Part shown: positions 26,262 to 34,735 of the stretch, one piece after another
Layout of the letters: each line of letters begins with the position of its first letter
Numbering within the stretch: the stretch's first letter is position 1
Assembly (NCBI RefSeq): GCF_022179545.1
Contig: NZ_AP025518.1
Coordinates: forward strand, 2,418,001-2,482,000
Direction: 5' to 3'
DNA: 64,000 bases
Source: Mycolicibacterium fortuitum subsp. fortuitum
GTDB lineage: Bacteria > Actinomycetota > Actinomycetes > Mycobacteriales > Mycobacteriaceae
Program-made: the position numbers and the translations under genes
Notes under the pieces: generated by a model
Seen by the model: the letters and a program-made list of their open reading frames with translations, nothing else
The model's database searches: none
Told to the model about the DNA's origin: nothing

Positions 26262-27214
26262 ATCCGGCCGCCGGGGAACATCGTCTTGACGGCGTCGGTG
26301 ATGGTGTCGCGTGCGGTGGCGGCATTGGTGGGCTGCAGCGAGCCGATCACCATGATGAAACGGCGATCCGGGCCGATCACGCCGGTCGACAGGTGCATCC
26401 AGTCCGAACCGATACAGCACATCCAGCCTTGTTTCACCGCGACCGGTTCGGCGTAGAGGCCGTCGGGGATGCCGAATCGCTGCGGATAGATGCCGCCGGG
26501 TTGGGTGCCGTCGATGGCGTCCGGGGTGGACTGAGCCAGGTTGGACAGGATGACGTTGGCCTGTTCGGCGGGCAGACCGCCGCGGCCGCTCATCAACATG
26601 TCGTAGTAGCGCACCAGGTCGGCCGCGGTGCTGGTGGTGTTCCACCACCGCCCGTCGTTCGGTGGCTCGGTCGAACTCAAGCCGTAGCGAGCGGCGACCC
26701 GGTTGACGATGGCGCTTCCGCCACTGCGGTTCCAGAACACCTCGGCGGCGCTGTCGTCAGAGGATCGCAGCATCACGTCGAGGTTCTCGCGGTCCTCGGG
26801 GCTGAGGACTGTCTGGCGCTTGGCTTCCTGCAACAGCAGATCGTCGGCGATGAACAGCTTGACCACCGACGCGATCGCGATGGTGGTCCCGTTTCCGTTG
26901 GAGACCAACTGGCCGGTGTTGCGGTCGAGTACGAGCACGGTGATCTCGGCGCCGGCGTCGGCGGCATCTTCGGTCGCCTGCTGCGCACGGTCTTCGAGGC
27001 CGATGAACGTGACGGCGGGTTCGCCGGGCGATGCCTCGGGCAGCGGAGCCATGCCGCCCTGGGGGACGACGACGGTCAGTTGCGGTGCACCGGGCGGGGC
27101 CGGGGGAGTTCCGTATACGCGCGCTTCGCAGCCAACGGTGACGACGGCCATGGCGACCACTGCGGTCACGCTGATTGCGCTTGCCATCTTGAGCTTCGAC
27201 GGCCGCCGTCGCAT
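26258..27214 (-). CDS. lppW: Lipoprotein LppW, serine beta-lactamase-like fold
   Basis: A 318-residue lipoprotein with lipobox TVGC (C29). The body has the serine-hydrolase/beta-lactamase layout: S116-VVK-K119, SDDSA, and a KQGW segment where a KTG would be. The KTG variation suggests the protein may be a degenerate or altered penicillin-recognising enzyme. It corresponds to Rv2905. AAGGAGGACC precedes the ATG. It is convergent with trmD. Confidence 0.85.
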   Translation of the reverse strand: MRRRPSKLKMASAISVTAVVAMAVVTVGCEARVYGTPPAPPGAPQLTVVVPQGGMAPLPEASPGEPAVTFIGLEDRAQQATEDAADAGAEITVLVLDRNTGQLVSNGNGTTIAIASVVKLFIADDLLLQEAKRQTVLSPEDRENLDVMLRSSDDSAAEVFWNRSGGSAIVNRVAARYGLSSTEPPNDGRWWNTTSTAADLVRYYDMLMSGRGGLPAEQANVILSNLAQSTPDAIDGTQPGGIYPQRFGIPDGLYAEPVAVKQGWMCCIGSDWMHLSTGVIGPDRRFIMVIGSLQPTNAATARDTITDAVKTMFPGGRI

Positions 27215-27539
27215 GGTCCTCCTTGAACCGTCAACAACATCCGATGGGCTCTGCGGGACCGGCGCATCGGTGGATGAAGCCTAACCGCTCGCATTGTGGC
27301 CCGTGTAGTTAGCGGCGCTCGCAGTATGGTGCAGGTGTCGGGGCGTCAGGCTGGACCGAACCGCCGGATTTCACGGTATGGGGACCCATCTGGCACAATT
27401 GAGCAGTTGTCTGCGCAGGGCTGGGCCCGGCTTGTCCGCGTTCCGCTGCGAGATGCAACCCGATACACCCGAAAATAGCTTCGGCTGCGCGATCTGTACG
27501 CGCCTGCCCGGAGCAGCGAACAACAAGGAAGTGTCACCG
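27215..27539. other. 325-bp region between lppW and rplS
   Basis: No gene seen. It holds the divergent promoters of lppW and rplS. The shared 13-mer at 27389-27401 is the best promoter candidate for rplS, leaving a leader of about 140 bases with no clear riboswitch. No tRNA-like or strong hairpin structure was found. Confidence 0.5.
27389..27401 (+). promoter_or_regulatory. Candidate rplS promoter element (shared 13-mer)
   Basis: TCTGGCACAATTG is identical to the element at 24161-24173 before rpsP, at nearly the same distance from the start codon (about 139 versus 129 bases). GTCTGC follows a few bases later at both sites. Confidence 0.5.
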
Positions 27540-27881
27540 ATGAACACGCTGGACTTCGTCGATCAGGCGTCGCTGCGCGACGACATCCCGACCTTCAGCC
27601 CCGGCGACACCGTCAACGTGCATGTGAAGGTGATCGAGGGCTCCAAGGAGCGCATCCAGGTCTTCAAGGGTGTCGTCATCCGCCGTTCCGGCGGCGGCAT
27701 CTCCGAGACCTTCACCGTGCGCAAGGAGAGCTACGGCGTCGGCGTCGAGCGAACCTTCCCGGTGCATTCGCCCAACATCGATCACCTCGATGTCGTGACC
27801 CGCGGTGACGTGCGTCGCGCCAAGCTCTACTACCTGCGCGAACTGCGTGGCAAGAAGGCGAAGATCAAGGAAAAGCGCTGA
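27540..27881 (+). CDS. rplS: 50S ribosomal protein L19
   Basis: A 113-residue L19 ([19 protein letters not shown] to KKAKIKEKR). It lies at the 30S-50S interface. The ATG at 27540 is chosen because the family starts here; upstream in-frame sequence is leader. AAGGAAG lies about ten bases before it. lepB starts 67 bp downstream. Confidence 0.97.
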   Translation: MNTLDFVDQASLRDDIPTFSPGDTVNVHVKVIEGSKERIQVFKGVVIRRSGGGISETFTVRKESYGVGVERTFPVHSPNIDHLDVVTRGDVRRAKLYYLRELRGKKAKIKEKR

Positions 27882-27948
27882 GCGCGCTGCTCCGCCTGAC
27901 GAAGCTCTCGTCGCGGGACCGGTCACGACGCTCGCTACTGTGGTGCCT

Positions 27949-28812
27949 GTGACCGGACCCACCGACTCTGCCGACGCGCGCTCGGAGGGCAGCATCGAAT
28001 CCGATTCGGACCTCGACTCTGATTCCGTGCAGGCGCCGGACTCCTCCGAGGACGACTCGCAGGACACGGCGCCCAAGCGCAAGCATTCCACGGCGCGTGA
28101 AATCGCCATTCTGGCGACCATCGCCCTGGTGCTCTACTACGTGACGCTGACGTTCATCGCGCGTCCGTATCTGATTCCCTCGGAATCCATGGAGCCAACG
28201 CTGCACGGCTGTGCCGGTTGCGTGGGTGACCGGATCATGGTCGACAAGGTGACCTACCGGTTCTCCAAGCCCGAACCCGGCGATGTAGTGGTGTTCAAGG
28301 GTCCGCCGTCGTGGAACATCGGATACAAGTCGATCCGCTCGGACAACACCGCGATCCGCTGGGTGCAGAACGCCCTCTCCTTCGTGGGCTTCGTGCCGCC
28401 GGATGAGAACGACCTCGTCAAGCGGGTTATCGCCGTCGGTGGTCAGACGATCCAGTGCCGTGCCGACACGGGTCTGACGGTCGACGGTAAACAGCTGAAC
28501 GAGCCGTATCTGGATCCGGCGACCATGATGGCCGATCCGGGTGTGTACCCGTGCCTGGGTCCTGAGTTCGGCCCGGTGACCGTCCCGCCCGACCGGCTGT
28601 GGGTGATGGGCGACAACCGGACTCATTCGGCCGATTCACGTTTCCACTGCAGCAATCTGCCCGCCGACGCGCAAAAAGGTCTGCTGTGTACCGGCGACCC
28701 GATGGCCGGAACGGTTCCGGTGGAGAATGTGATCGGAAAGGCACGGTTCATCGCCTGGCCGCCGTCCCGATGGGGCGGCATCAACGGCGCGAACCCGCAG
28801 ACCGACTCCTAG
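27949..28812 (+). CDS. lepB: Signal peptidase I
   Basis: A 287-residue type I signal peptidase. The acidic Ser/Asp-rich N-terminus (about 45 residues) precedes one membrane helix ([20 protein letters not shown]). The catalytic Ser is in PSESMEPTL (near residue 81) and the Lys in [10 protein letters not shown] (near 157). Box E is [12 protein letters not shown]. It cleaves signal peptides of exported proteins. The GTG at 27949 (VTGPTDSAD) is preferred; longer in-frame starts run back into rplS. Confidence 0.93.
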   Translation: MTGPTDSADARSEGSIESDSDLDSDSVQAPDSSEDDSQDTAPKRKHSTAREIAILATIALVLYYVTLTFIARPYLIPSESMEPTLHGCAGCVGDRIMVDKVTYRFSKPEPGDVVVFKGPPSWNIGYKSIRSDNTAIRWVQNALSFVGFVPPDENDLVKRVIAVGGQTIQCRADTGLTVDGKQLNEPYLDPATMMADPGVYPCLGPEFGPVTVPPDRLWVMGDNRTHSADSRFHCSNLPADAQKGLLCTGDPMAGTVPVENVIGKARFIAWPPSRWGGINGANPQTDS

Positions 28813-28822
28813 GAGCTGCCCT

Positions 28823-29581
28823 GTGCCTCCAGTGGTGAAGACGTCGTGGCCGCCGCGAACGGTGATCCGGAGGTCATCCGGACTGCGCACCCTGGAATCA
28901 GCGCTGTATCGCAACGGTCTGGGCCCGGTTGCCGGGGTGGACGAAGTGGGACGCGGCGCCTGCGCGGGACCATTGGTGGTGGCGGCCTGTGTGCTGGGCC
29001 CCAATCGGATGGACAGCTTGGCCTCGCTCGACGATTCCAAGAAATTGGGTGAGCGTGAGAGGGAGCGGTTGTTCCCCCTGATTCGCCGCTACGCATTGGC
29101 GTATCACGTGGTCTTCATTCCCTCCGGCGAGGTAGACCGTCTCGGTGTGCACGTGGCCAACATCGAGGGCATGCGGCGAGCAGTGGCGGGGTTGTCGCTG
29201 CGGCCCGGATATGTGTTGTCCGACGGTTTTCGCGTCCCTGGTCTGGCGGTGCCGTCGTTGCCGGTGATCGGGGGAGATGCGGCGGCTGCCTGTATCGCAG
29301 CGGCCAGTGTGCTCGCCAAGGTCAGCCGGGATCGGCTGATGGTCGAGATGGAACAGCACCATCCCGGGTACGGGTTCGCCGAGCACAAGGGGTACAGCAC
29401 TCCCGCGCACTCCGCGGCGTTGGCGGAGTTGGGGCCGTGTGTGGAGCACCGCCACTCGTATGTGAACGTGCGGCGGGCCGCAGAGACTGCAGATGTGCGG
29501 CGGGCCGCAGAGACGGCAGATGTGCGGCGGGCCGCAGAGACAGCAGATGTGCGGCGGGCCGCAGAGATGACGGACGTATGA
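28823..29581 (+). CDS. rnhB: Ribonuclease HII with a C-terminal 9-residue repeat
   Basis: A 252-residue RNase HII. Catalytic Asp-Glu are in AGVDEVGRG, with further acidic residues in LSDGFRV and the [10 protein letters not shown] segment. It removes ribonucleotides from DNA. AGGAG lies before the GTG start and lepB ends ten bases earlier. After the normal C-terminus (HRHSYVN) the protein carries four copies of [13 protein letters not shown] units, from a 27-bp tandem DNA repeat. These are beyond the catalytic fold and may be tolerated or functional. Confidence 0.92.
   Translation: MPPVVKTSWPPRTVIRRSSGLRTLESALYRNGLGPVAGVDEVGRGACAGPLVVAACVLGPNRMDSLASLDDSKKLGERERERLFPLIRRYALAYHVVFIPSGEVDRLGVHVANIEGMRRAVAGLSLRPGYVLSDGFRVPGLAVPSLPVIGGDAAAACIAAASVLAKVSRDRLMVEMEQHHPGYGFAEHKGYSTPAHSAALAELGPCVEHRHSYVNVRRAAETADVRRAAETADVRRAAETADVRRAAEMTDV
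29468..29575 (+). repeat. 27-bp tandem repeat, four units, in frame in rnhB
   Basis: Four head-to-tail units of 27 bp start at 29468, 29495, 29522 and 29549. All open with GTGCGGCGGGCCGCAGAGA. The first three differ only at one position (actG, acgG, acaG); the fourth is diverged at its end. Each unit encodes VRRAAETAD (last unit VRRAAEMTD). The length is a multiple of three, so copy-number change keeps the frame and the stop. Confidence 0.95.
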
Positions 29582-29670
29582 CCGGATGCGGCACCAATGC
29601 GGCATGCTGAAGTGGCGTACGCAAAGATGATCGACAGGGCATCAGCACAACCAGAAGGACAGCACACCAG

Positions 29671-29976
29671 ATGAGCGCCGAGGATCTCGAGAAGTATGAA
29701 ACCGAGATGGAGCTCTCGCTGTACCGCGAATACAAGGACATCGTCGGGCAGTTCAGCTACGTCGTCGAGACCGAGCGTCGGTTCTACCTGGCCAACAGTG
29801 TGGAGCTGATTCCGCGGAACTCCGAGGGCGAGGTCTATTTCGAGCTGAGGCTCGCCGACGCCTGGGTCTGGGACATGTACCGCCCGGCTCGGTTCGTCAA
29901 ACAGGTGCGGGTGATCACGTTCAAGGACGTGAATATCGAAGAGGTCGAGAAGCCCGAGCTGCGGCTGCCGGAGTAG
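29671..29976 (+). CDS. DUF2469 protein (Rv2901c-like)
   Basis: A 101-residue actinobacterial protein, MSAEDLEKYETEMELSLYRE at the start and acidic at the end (EEVEKPELRLPE). No catalytic motif is seen. The conserved core has VETERRFYLANSVEL and AWVWDMYRPARFVKQV. It is found next to rnhB in M. tuberculosis too. Function is unknown; the conservation suggests a nucleic-acid or housekeeping role, but that is inference. Confidence 0.85.
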   Translation: MSAEDLEKYETEMELSLYREYKDIVGQFSYVVETERRFYLANSVELIPRNSEGEVYFELRLADAWVWDMYRPARFVKQVRVITFKDVNIEEVEKPELRLPE

Positions 29977-29998
29977 CCGCGAACAGGAGGACGACACG

Positions 29999-31252
29999 GT
30001 GGCGACGGTCAGTACGGGTTCCGACGATATTCGCCGCCGCGCCGATGAGGTCCTGACGCGCCTGCCCGAGGTTCGGTCGTGGCAGGAGCCGCTGTACCGG
30101 GATCTGCATCAGCATCCGGAACTCTCGCATCAGGAACGGCGTACCGCCGGCGTGGTCGCCGCGCGTCTGCGCGAGTCCGGGCTGACAGTTCACGAAGGTG
30201 TCGGCGGGACGGGCGTGATCTGCGTGCTGCGCAACGGCGAGGGGCCCGCGGTGCTGTTGCGGGCGGACATGGACGCCTTACCGGTGACCGAGGCAACCGG
30301 TCTGCCGTATGCCAGCTCTCAGGAGCGCGTCATGCACGCGTGTGGCCATGACATCCACGTCACCTGCCTGTTGGGCGCGGCCGACTTGTTCGCTCGGGCC
30401 ACAGATCATTGGCGGGGCACAGTGATTGCCCTCTTCCAGCCGGCCGAGGAGGTCGGTGACGGCGCCAAGGCGATGGTCGACGATGGTCTGGCCGAGCTGA
30501 TCGGCCCTGTCGATGTGGCGCTGGCTCAACACGTGGGACCCGCGCCCGCCGGGTATGTTGCGGTCTGCAATGGCCCGGCGCTGGCAGCTGCGGACAGCAT
30601 GCGCATCACCGTCTACGGACGGGGCGGGCATGGTTCGATGCCCCAGTCGACGGTGGATCCGGTGGTGCTGGCGGCGATGATCGTGATCCGGCTGCAGATG
30701 ATCGTGTCCCGTGAGGTGGCCGCGACGGAAACGGTGGTGCTGACCGTCGGCAGTATCCACAGCGGTGAGAAGAGCAACGTCATCGGCGATCACGCTGTGC
30801 TGCAACTCAATCTGCGTACATATGACGCGACGGTGCGGACGTCGGTGCTCGATGCGATCCGACGGGTGGTGGTGGCCGAATGCCAGGCATCCGGTTCTCC
30901 GCGCGAGCCGGAGTTCGAGTTGTACGACAGTTTTCCGCCGACGGTCAACGACGACGCAGTGACCGAACGGGTGCATTCAGCGTTCGCCGAGTTCTTCGGA
31001 TCCCGGGCAGCCACCATGGGGCCGCAGGCTGCCAGTGAGGATTTCAGCGACATCCCCAATGCACTTGGCGTGCCCTACACCTACTGGGGCGTCGGCGGCA
31101 TCGACGAACAGCAGTACCGGACTGCCGTCGATGCGGGGCGGGTCGGCGCAGACATCCCGGTCAACCATTCGCCTCGATTCGCCCCGGTGATCCAGCCGAC
31201 GCTGGACACCGGCACACAGGCGCTGGTGGTGGCCGCGCTCAGTTGGCTTTAG
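29999..31252 (+). CDS. M20-family amidohydrolase
   Basis: A 417-residue M20D-type metallopeptidase (hippurate hydrolase/N-acyl amino acid amidohydrolase group). Metal motifs are RADMDALPVTEATG, MHACGHDIHVTCLLG, FQPAEEVGDGAKAM and the dimerisation-domain segment GRGGHGSMPQSTVDP. The product removes acyl groups from amino acids or peptides; the exact substrate is unknown. The GTG start is preceded by AGGAGG. It follows DUF2469 by 22 bp. The 3' end overlaps the opposing dienelactone hydrolase gene by 14 bases. Confidence 0.88.
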   Translation: MATVSTGSDDIRRRADEVLTRLPEVRSWQEPLYRDLHQHPELSHQERRTAGVVAARLRESGLTVHEGVGGTGVICVLRNGEGPAVLLRADMDALPVTEATGLPYASSQERVMHACGHDIHVTCLLGAADLFARATDHWRGTVIALFQPAEEVGDGAKAMVDDGLAELIGPVDVALAQHVGPAPAGYVAVCNGPALAAADSMRITVYGRGGHGSMPQSTVDPVVLAAMIVIRLQMIVSREVAATETVVLTVGSIHSGEKSNVIGDHAVLQLNLRTYDATVRTSVLDAIRRVVVAECQASGSPREPEFELYDSFPPTVNDDAVTERVHSAFAEFFGSRAATMGPQAASEDFSDIPNALGVPYTYWGVGGIDEQQYRTAVDAGRVGADIPVNHSPRFAPVIQPTLDTGTQALVVAALSWL

Positions 31253-31943
31253 CTCCGAGGTGTTCGTCGAAGAAGGCGAACACGCGCGACCAGGCATCGG
31301 CGGTGGCGGCCTCGTTGTAGCCGAAGCCGGTGATCCGCAGAAACGACTGCCCGGGCAGTTGGTTGGCGAAGCTGTGCCCGGCGTCGGGGTAGACCTTGAT
31401 GTCGGCCGGAATGGTCTTGTCGTCGACGATGCGCTGCAGGCGGGCGGGGGCCCCGATGCCGAGAGGGTCGCGGCGGCCGAAGCTGGCCACGACCGGGCAC
31501 GACGCATCCAGAGTCTGGGCGAGACCTCGCGGCAGGGGAGTGCCGTAGAACGGTGCGGCTGCGCCGAATCCTTTGGGGCCCAGTACGAGCGCGAACTGGC
31601 CGCCCATACAGAAACCGGCGATGCCGACCGCTCCGGTGCATTGCGCGTGTGAGCGCAGGTGGTCGCGCGCGGCCAGGATGTCGTCGAGCGCCCGGCCCCG
31701 TTGGGCCATCAGCTCGCGCATCACTCGCGTGACGCACCGGGCCCGACCGCCGCGGGCGTAGAGGTTCGGCGTGAGGGCGAGATAGCCCGCGGCTGCAACG
31801 CGCTCGGAGATCGCCTCGTTGTCGGGGGCGTACCCGATCGCATCGTGGATGATCACCACCCCGGGCCACGGCCCGTCACCATCGGGCAGGCTGAGCAGGG
31901 CGTCGATCGGACCGGCCGGGGTATCCATGGTGATCGTCGTCAC
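31239..31943 (-). CDS. Dienelactone hydrolase family protein
   Basis: A 234-residue alpha/beta hydrolase of the dienelactone hydrolase type. The triad is Cys in GFCMGGQ, Asp in RRDPLG and His in DAGHSF. Classic members open dienelactones in aromatic catabolism, but many are general esterases, and no aromatic genes are nearby. It is 24 bp downstream of selO on the same strand and likely co-transcribed. Confidence 0.87.
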   Translation of the reverse strand: MTTITMDTPAGPIDALLSLPDGDGPWPGVVIIHDAIGYAPDNEAISERVAAAGYLALTPNLYARGGRARCVTRVMRELMAQRGRALDDILAARDHLRSHAQCTGAVGIAGFCMGGQFALVLGPKGFGAAAPFYGTPLPRGLAQTLDASCPVVASFGRRDPLGIGAPARLQRIVDDKTIPADIKVYPDAGHSFANQLPGQSFLRITGFGYNEAATADAWSRVFAFFDEHLGAKAN

Positions 31944-31967
31944 CGGATCTACGGTAATGGGTGATCG

Positions 31968-33419
31968 TCAGGTTCCGCAGAAGGTGCGGTAGGCGCCGAA
32001 GCCGGCAGGCGCGGGTGCGGCATATCGTTCGAGCCCCGGGCGCTCGACATAGGGCGCCGCGAGGGCGTGCATCAGGTGCTCGACGGGTTCGAGGTCACCG
32101 TCGGTGGCCGCGCTCAACGCCGCCTCGACCAGATGGTTACGGGGAATGTAGATGGGGTTGACCCGGTCCATCGCGGCGGCGTCGGGCCGCAGGGCCTGCC
32201 AGCGTGCCAGCCACTCGTCGAATCCGGCGGGCAGCGTGGTTTCTCCCCGCGCGGCACGGCTCAGGTTACGGAAGAACGACGTGTAATCCGTTTGGTTCTG
32301 TTGCAGCAGCACCAGCAGGTCGTCGATCAGGGGGCGAGCCGTCTGCCCATCAGTGTCGGCCGGCAGTCCGAGCTTGCTGCGCATCCCGGCCGACCATGCC
32401 GCGTCGAACTGCGGACCGAACTCGTGCAGTGCCCCGGTGGCGAGTTCGACGGCGTGATCGCCGTCGTCGGCGAGCAGGGGCAGCAGCGATTCGGCGAAGC
32501 GGGCCAGGTTCCACGCGGCCACTGCCGGCTGATTGCCGTAGGCGTAGCGGCCGCCATGGTCGATCGAACTGAATACCGTTGCGGGATCGAAGGTTTCCAT
32601 GAAGGCGCACGGCCCGTAGTCGATGGTCTCACCTGAGATGGTCATGTTGTCTGTATTCATCACGCCGTGCACGAATCCGACCAGCATCCACTGGGCCAGC
32701 AGCTCAGCCTGTGCCGCGATGACCGCCTGGTACAGCGCCAGGTAGGGGTTGGCGGCGTGGGCCGCGTCGGGGTGGTGACGCGCGATGGCGTGGTCGGCCA
32801 GCCGCCGCAGCAGACCGATGTCGCCGACGGCCTGGGCGTGCGCGCTCGCGTACTGGAAGCTGCCGACTCGCAGGTGACTGGCGGCGATCCTGGCCAGCAC
32901 CGCCCCCGGCTGCAGGGTCTCGCGCCGGACATCGCGTCCAGTGGCGACGACTGCCAGGGCTCGGGTGGTGGGAACGCCCATGGCGTGCATCGCCTCGCTG
33001 ACGATGTACTCGCGCAGCATGGGTCCGACGACGGCCAGACCGTCGCCGCCTCGGGCGAAGGGCGTGCGTCCGGAACCTTTCAGATGCAGGTCCCGGGGGC
33101 CGGCGTCGGCGACGAGTTCGCCGAGCAGCAGGGCGCGGCCGTCGCCCAAGCGCGGGACGTACCCGCCGAACTGATGTCCGGCATAGGCCTGCGCGACGGG
33201 AGTGGCACCGTCGGGAACGACGGTGCCCGACAGCAGGCCGAGCCCGTCCGGGCTGCGCAGCCACGTGGCGTCGAGACCGAGTTCGTTTGCCAACGACTCG
33301 TTGAGCACCAGCAAGCGCAGCGCCGGAGCCGGCTCGGCCTGCCACGCAACGGCCATCTCGGGCAGGGCGCGGGCAAAACGGTTCTCGAGCACGACAGTCG
33401 GTTCGGATGCGACGCTCAC
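31968..33419 (-). CDS. selO: Protein adenylyltransferase SelO (YdiU family)
   Basis: A 483-residue SelO/YdiU pseudokinase. Conserved segments are [53 protein letters not shown] and [13 protein letters not shown]. SelO transfers AMP to Ser, Thr or Tyr of target proteins and takes part in oxidative-stress responses. The C-terminus FCGT keeps the near-terminal Cys that is selenocysteine in some homologues. The GTG start is 19 bp after the DUF2237 stop. Confidence 0.93.
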   Translation of the reverse strand: MSVASEPTVVLENRFARALPEMAVAWQAEPAPALRLLVLNESLANELGLDATWLRSPDGLGLLSGTVVPDGATPVAQAYAGHQFGGYVPRLGDGRALLLGELVADAGPRDLHLKGSGRTPFARGGDGLAVVGPMLREYIVSEAMHAMGVPTTRALAVVATGRDVRRETLQPGAVLARIAASHLRVGSFQYASAHAQAVGDIGLLRRLADHAIARHHPDAAHAANPYLALYQAVIAAQAELLAQWMLVGFVHGVMNTDNMTISGETIDYGPCAFMETFDPATVFSSIDHGGRYAYGNQPAVAAWNLARFAESLLPLLADDGDHAVELATGALHEFGPQFDAAWSAGMRSKLGLPADTDGQTARPLIDDLLVLLQQNQTDYTSFFRNLSRAARGETTLPAGFDEWLARWQALRPDAAAMDRVNPIYIPRNHLVEAALSAATDGDLEPVEHLMHALAAPYVERPGLERYAAPAPAGFGAYRTFCGT

Positions 33420-33438
33420 GCCTCGAGCCTACGGACCG

Positions 33439-33825
33439 CTACAGGCTGCCCAGGTCATCCGGCACGTCGACGGCATACTGCTGAAGAACGTCGAGAGGTA
33501 CCACGTCGAGGGTGCGCTCGTGGGTGGCGGCCAGTACCACCGGCGCCGCCTTGCCGTCGTCGTGCGCGCGCAGCCAGTTGTGGGCGGTGACGCACCAACG
33601 GTCTCCTGGCCTCAGGCCGGGGAATCGGTACTGCGGCGCCGGGGTCGACAGGTCGTTGCCGATGGACCGCTGGTGTTCGAGGAACTCGGCGGTCACGACG
33701 GCGCAGATGGTGTGCCTGCCCTGGTCGGCATCGCCGGTCGAGCAACATCCGTCGCGATAGAAGCCGGTGAGCGGGTCGGTGCCGCACTCTTCGAGCCTGC
33801 CGCCCAACACGTTGCGATCAGCCAC
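33439..33825 (-). CDS. DUF2237 family protein
   Basis: A 128-residue protein with the DUF2237 layout: NVLGGRLEECGTDPLTGFYR, DGCCSTGDADQGRHTICAVVTAEFL, GNDLSTPAPQYRFPGL, PGDRWCVTA and VLAATHERTLDVV. Five cysteines, including a CC pair, are conserved in the family. Function is not known. It starts at a GTG, between iclR-type and selO genes on the same strand. Confidence 0.85.
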   Translation of the reverse strand: MADRNVLGGRLEECGTDPLTGFYRDGCCSTGDADQGRHTICAVVTAEFLEHQRSIGNDLSTPAPQYRFPGLRPGDRWCVTAHNWLRAHDDGKAAPVVLAATHERTLDVVPLDVLQQYAVDVPDDLGSL

Positions 33826-33858
33826 CTCGGTAATACCTCTCCACCCGTCTGCGTGAGT

Positions 33859-34599
33859 TCACAGTGCCGCCGAGATTCGTTGTGCGGTCTCGCGTACCGC
33901 AGTACCGAACCTAGCGAACTTGTCAGCCGTAATCCGGCTGCTCGGCCCCGATATCGAGATCGAACCGATGGGTTCGCGTTGTGCATTGACGATACTGGCG
34001 CCGAGCGCGGTGATGCCGGCGTTCAGTCCCTGCTCGTTCACCGAGTATCCACGGGTCCGCACCACCTCGATGGTCTCGCTCAACCGGTCCGGATCGGTGA
34101 TGGTGTGTTCGGTCTGCGGTGCCAGCGGCTGCGAGAGATATCGGGTCACATAGTCGTCGGTACTGGCCGCCAGAAAGGCGATCCCGGTCGCCGAGGCGTG
34201 CAGAGGGATTCGTGAACCCAACGGCATGAAGGCGCGTAGCGGGTGGGGGGTGTCCAAGCGCTCGATGAGTACCAGTTCCGGTCCGTCCGGTGCGGCGAGA
34301 TGAATGGTCTCGGTGGTGTCGAGCTGCAACTCGTTGAGGAACGGCAGCGCGGTTTCGCGCATCGGCTGATGGTCGCCGGCCCGGCTGCCGACGGAGAATG
34401 CGCGGTAGGTCAGGTTCCATCGGGTGGGCTGCGCGGAAGTCGGTCGTAGCCAGCCGATTTCATGCAGCGTGAGCAAACACCGCTGCACCGTGCTCTTGGG
34501 TAGGCCGACGGCTCGGGTGAGTTCGGACAGGCCCACCGGTTGCAGTTTGGCGACGGTTTCCAGCACCTGAAACGCGGACACCACGCTGTTCGTCGACAT
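33859..34599 (-). CDS. IclR-family transcriptional regulator
   Basis: A 246-residue IclR regulator. The winged helix-turn-helix is at about residues 5-65 (SAFQVLETVAKLQ, LSELTRAVGLPKSTVQRCLLTL). The effector-binding domain follows (PLHASATGIAFLA, RGYSVNEQGLNAGITALGA). The ATG at 34599 is preceded by GAGGAGGGCG; a GTG seven codons upstream is less likely. It is divergent from the MatC-type carrier gene, with a perfect palindrome between them, so it probably controls that operon and perhaps itself. Confidence 0.88.
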   Translation of the reverse strand: MSTNSVVSAFQVLETVAKLQPVGLSELTRAVGLPKSTVQRCLLTLHEIGWLRPTSAQPTRWNLTYRAFSVGSRAGDHQPMRETALPFLNELQLDTTETIHLAAPDGPELVLIERLDTPHPLRAFMPLGSRIPLHASATGIAFLAASTDDYVTRYLSQPLAPQTEHTITDPDRLSETIEVVRTRGYSVNEQGLNAGITALGASIVNAQREPIGSISISGPSSRITADKFARFGTAVRETAQRISAAL

Positions 34600-34666
34600 G
34601 CGCCCTCCTCGGCGATCCACATTGACCCGCGGCGCAGATGTGAGCTAGCTTACCCGCACCGGTTCA

Positions 34667-34672
34667 TACAGT
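34667..34672 (+). promoter_or_regulatory. Candidate -10 element for the MatC-type operon
   Basis: TACAGT matches the mycobacterial TANNNT -10 pattern and lies four bases before the palindrome 34676-34694, so a bound regulator would cover the transcription start. No good -35 hexamer is visible. Confidence 0.35.
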
Positions 34673-34675
34673 AGA

Positions 34676-34694
34676 CCACTGTGCCACACAGTGG
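34676..34694. promoter_or_regulatory. Palindromic operator candidate for the IclR regulator
   Basis: CCACTGTG (34676-34683), spacer CCA, CACAGTGG (34687-34694) is a perfect 8-bp dyad in the 136-bp gap between the IclR gene and the carrier gene. Position and symmetry fit an IclR-family operator. Confidence 0.65.
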
Positions 34695-34735
34695 ACCAGT
34701 TGGGAAGCGGGTCCAACGTTTCGAAAGGCGATGGA

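Noticed and set aside
27215..27539. Small RNA or tRNA gene
   Set aside because: No cloverleaf, CCA end or terminator was found; the region is better explained as two promoters and a leader.
29468..29575. CRISPR-like direct repeats
   Set aside because: The units are contiguous with no spacers and are coding and in frame in rnhB, so this is a tandem repeat.
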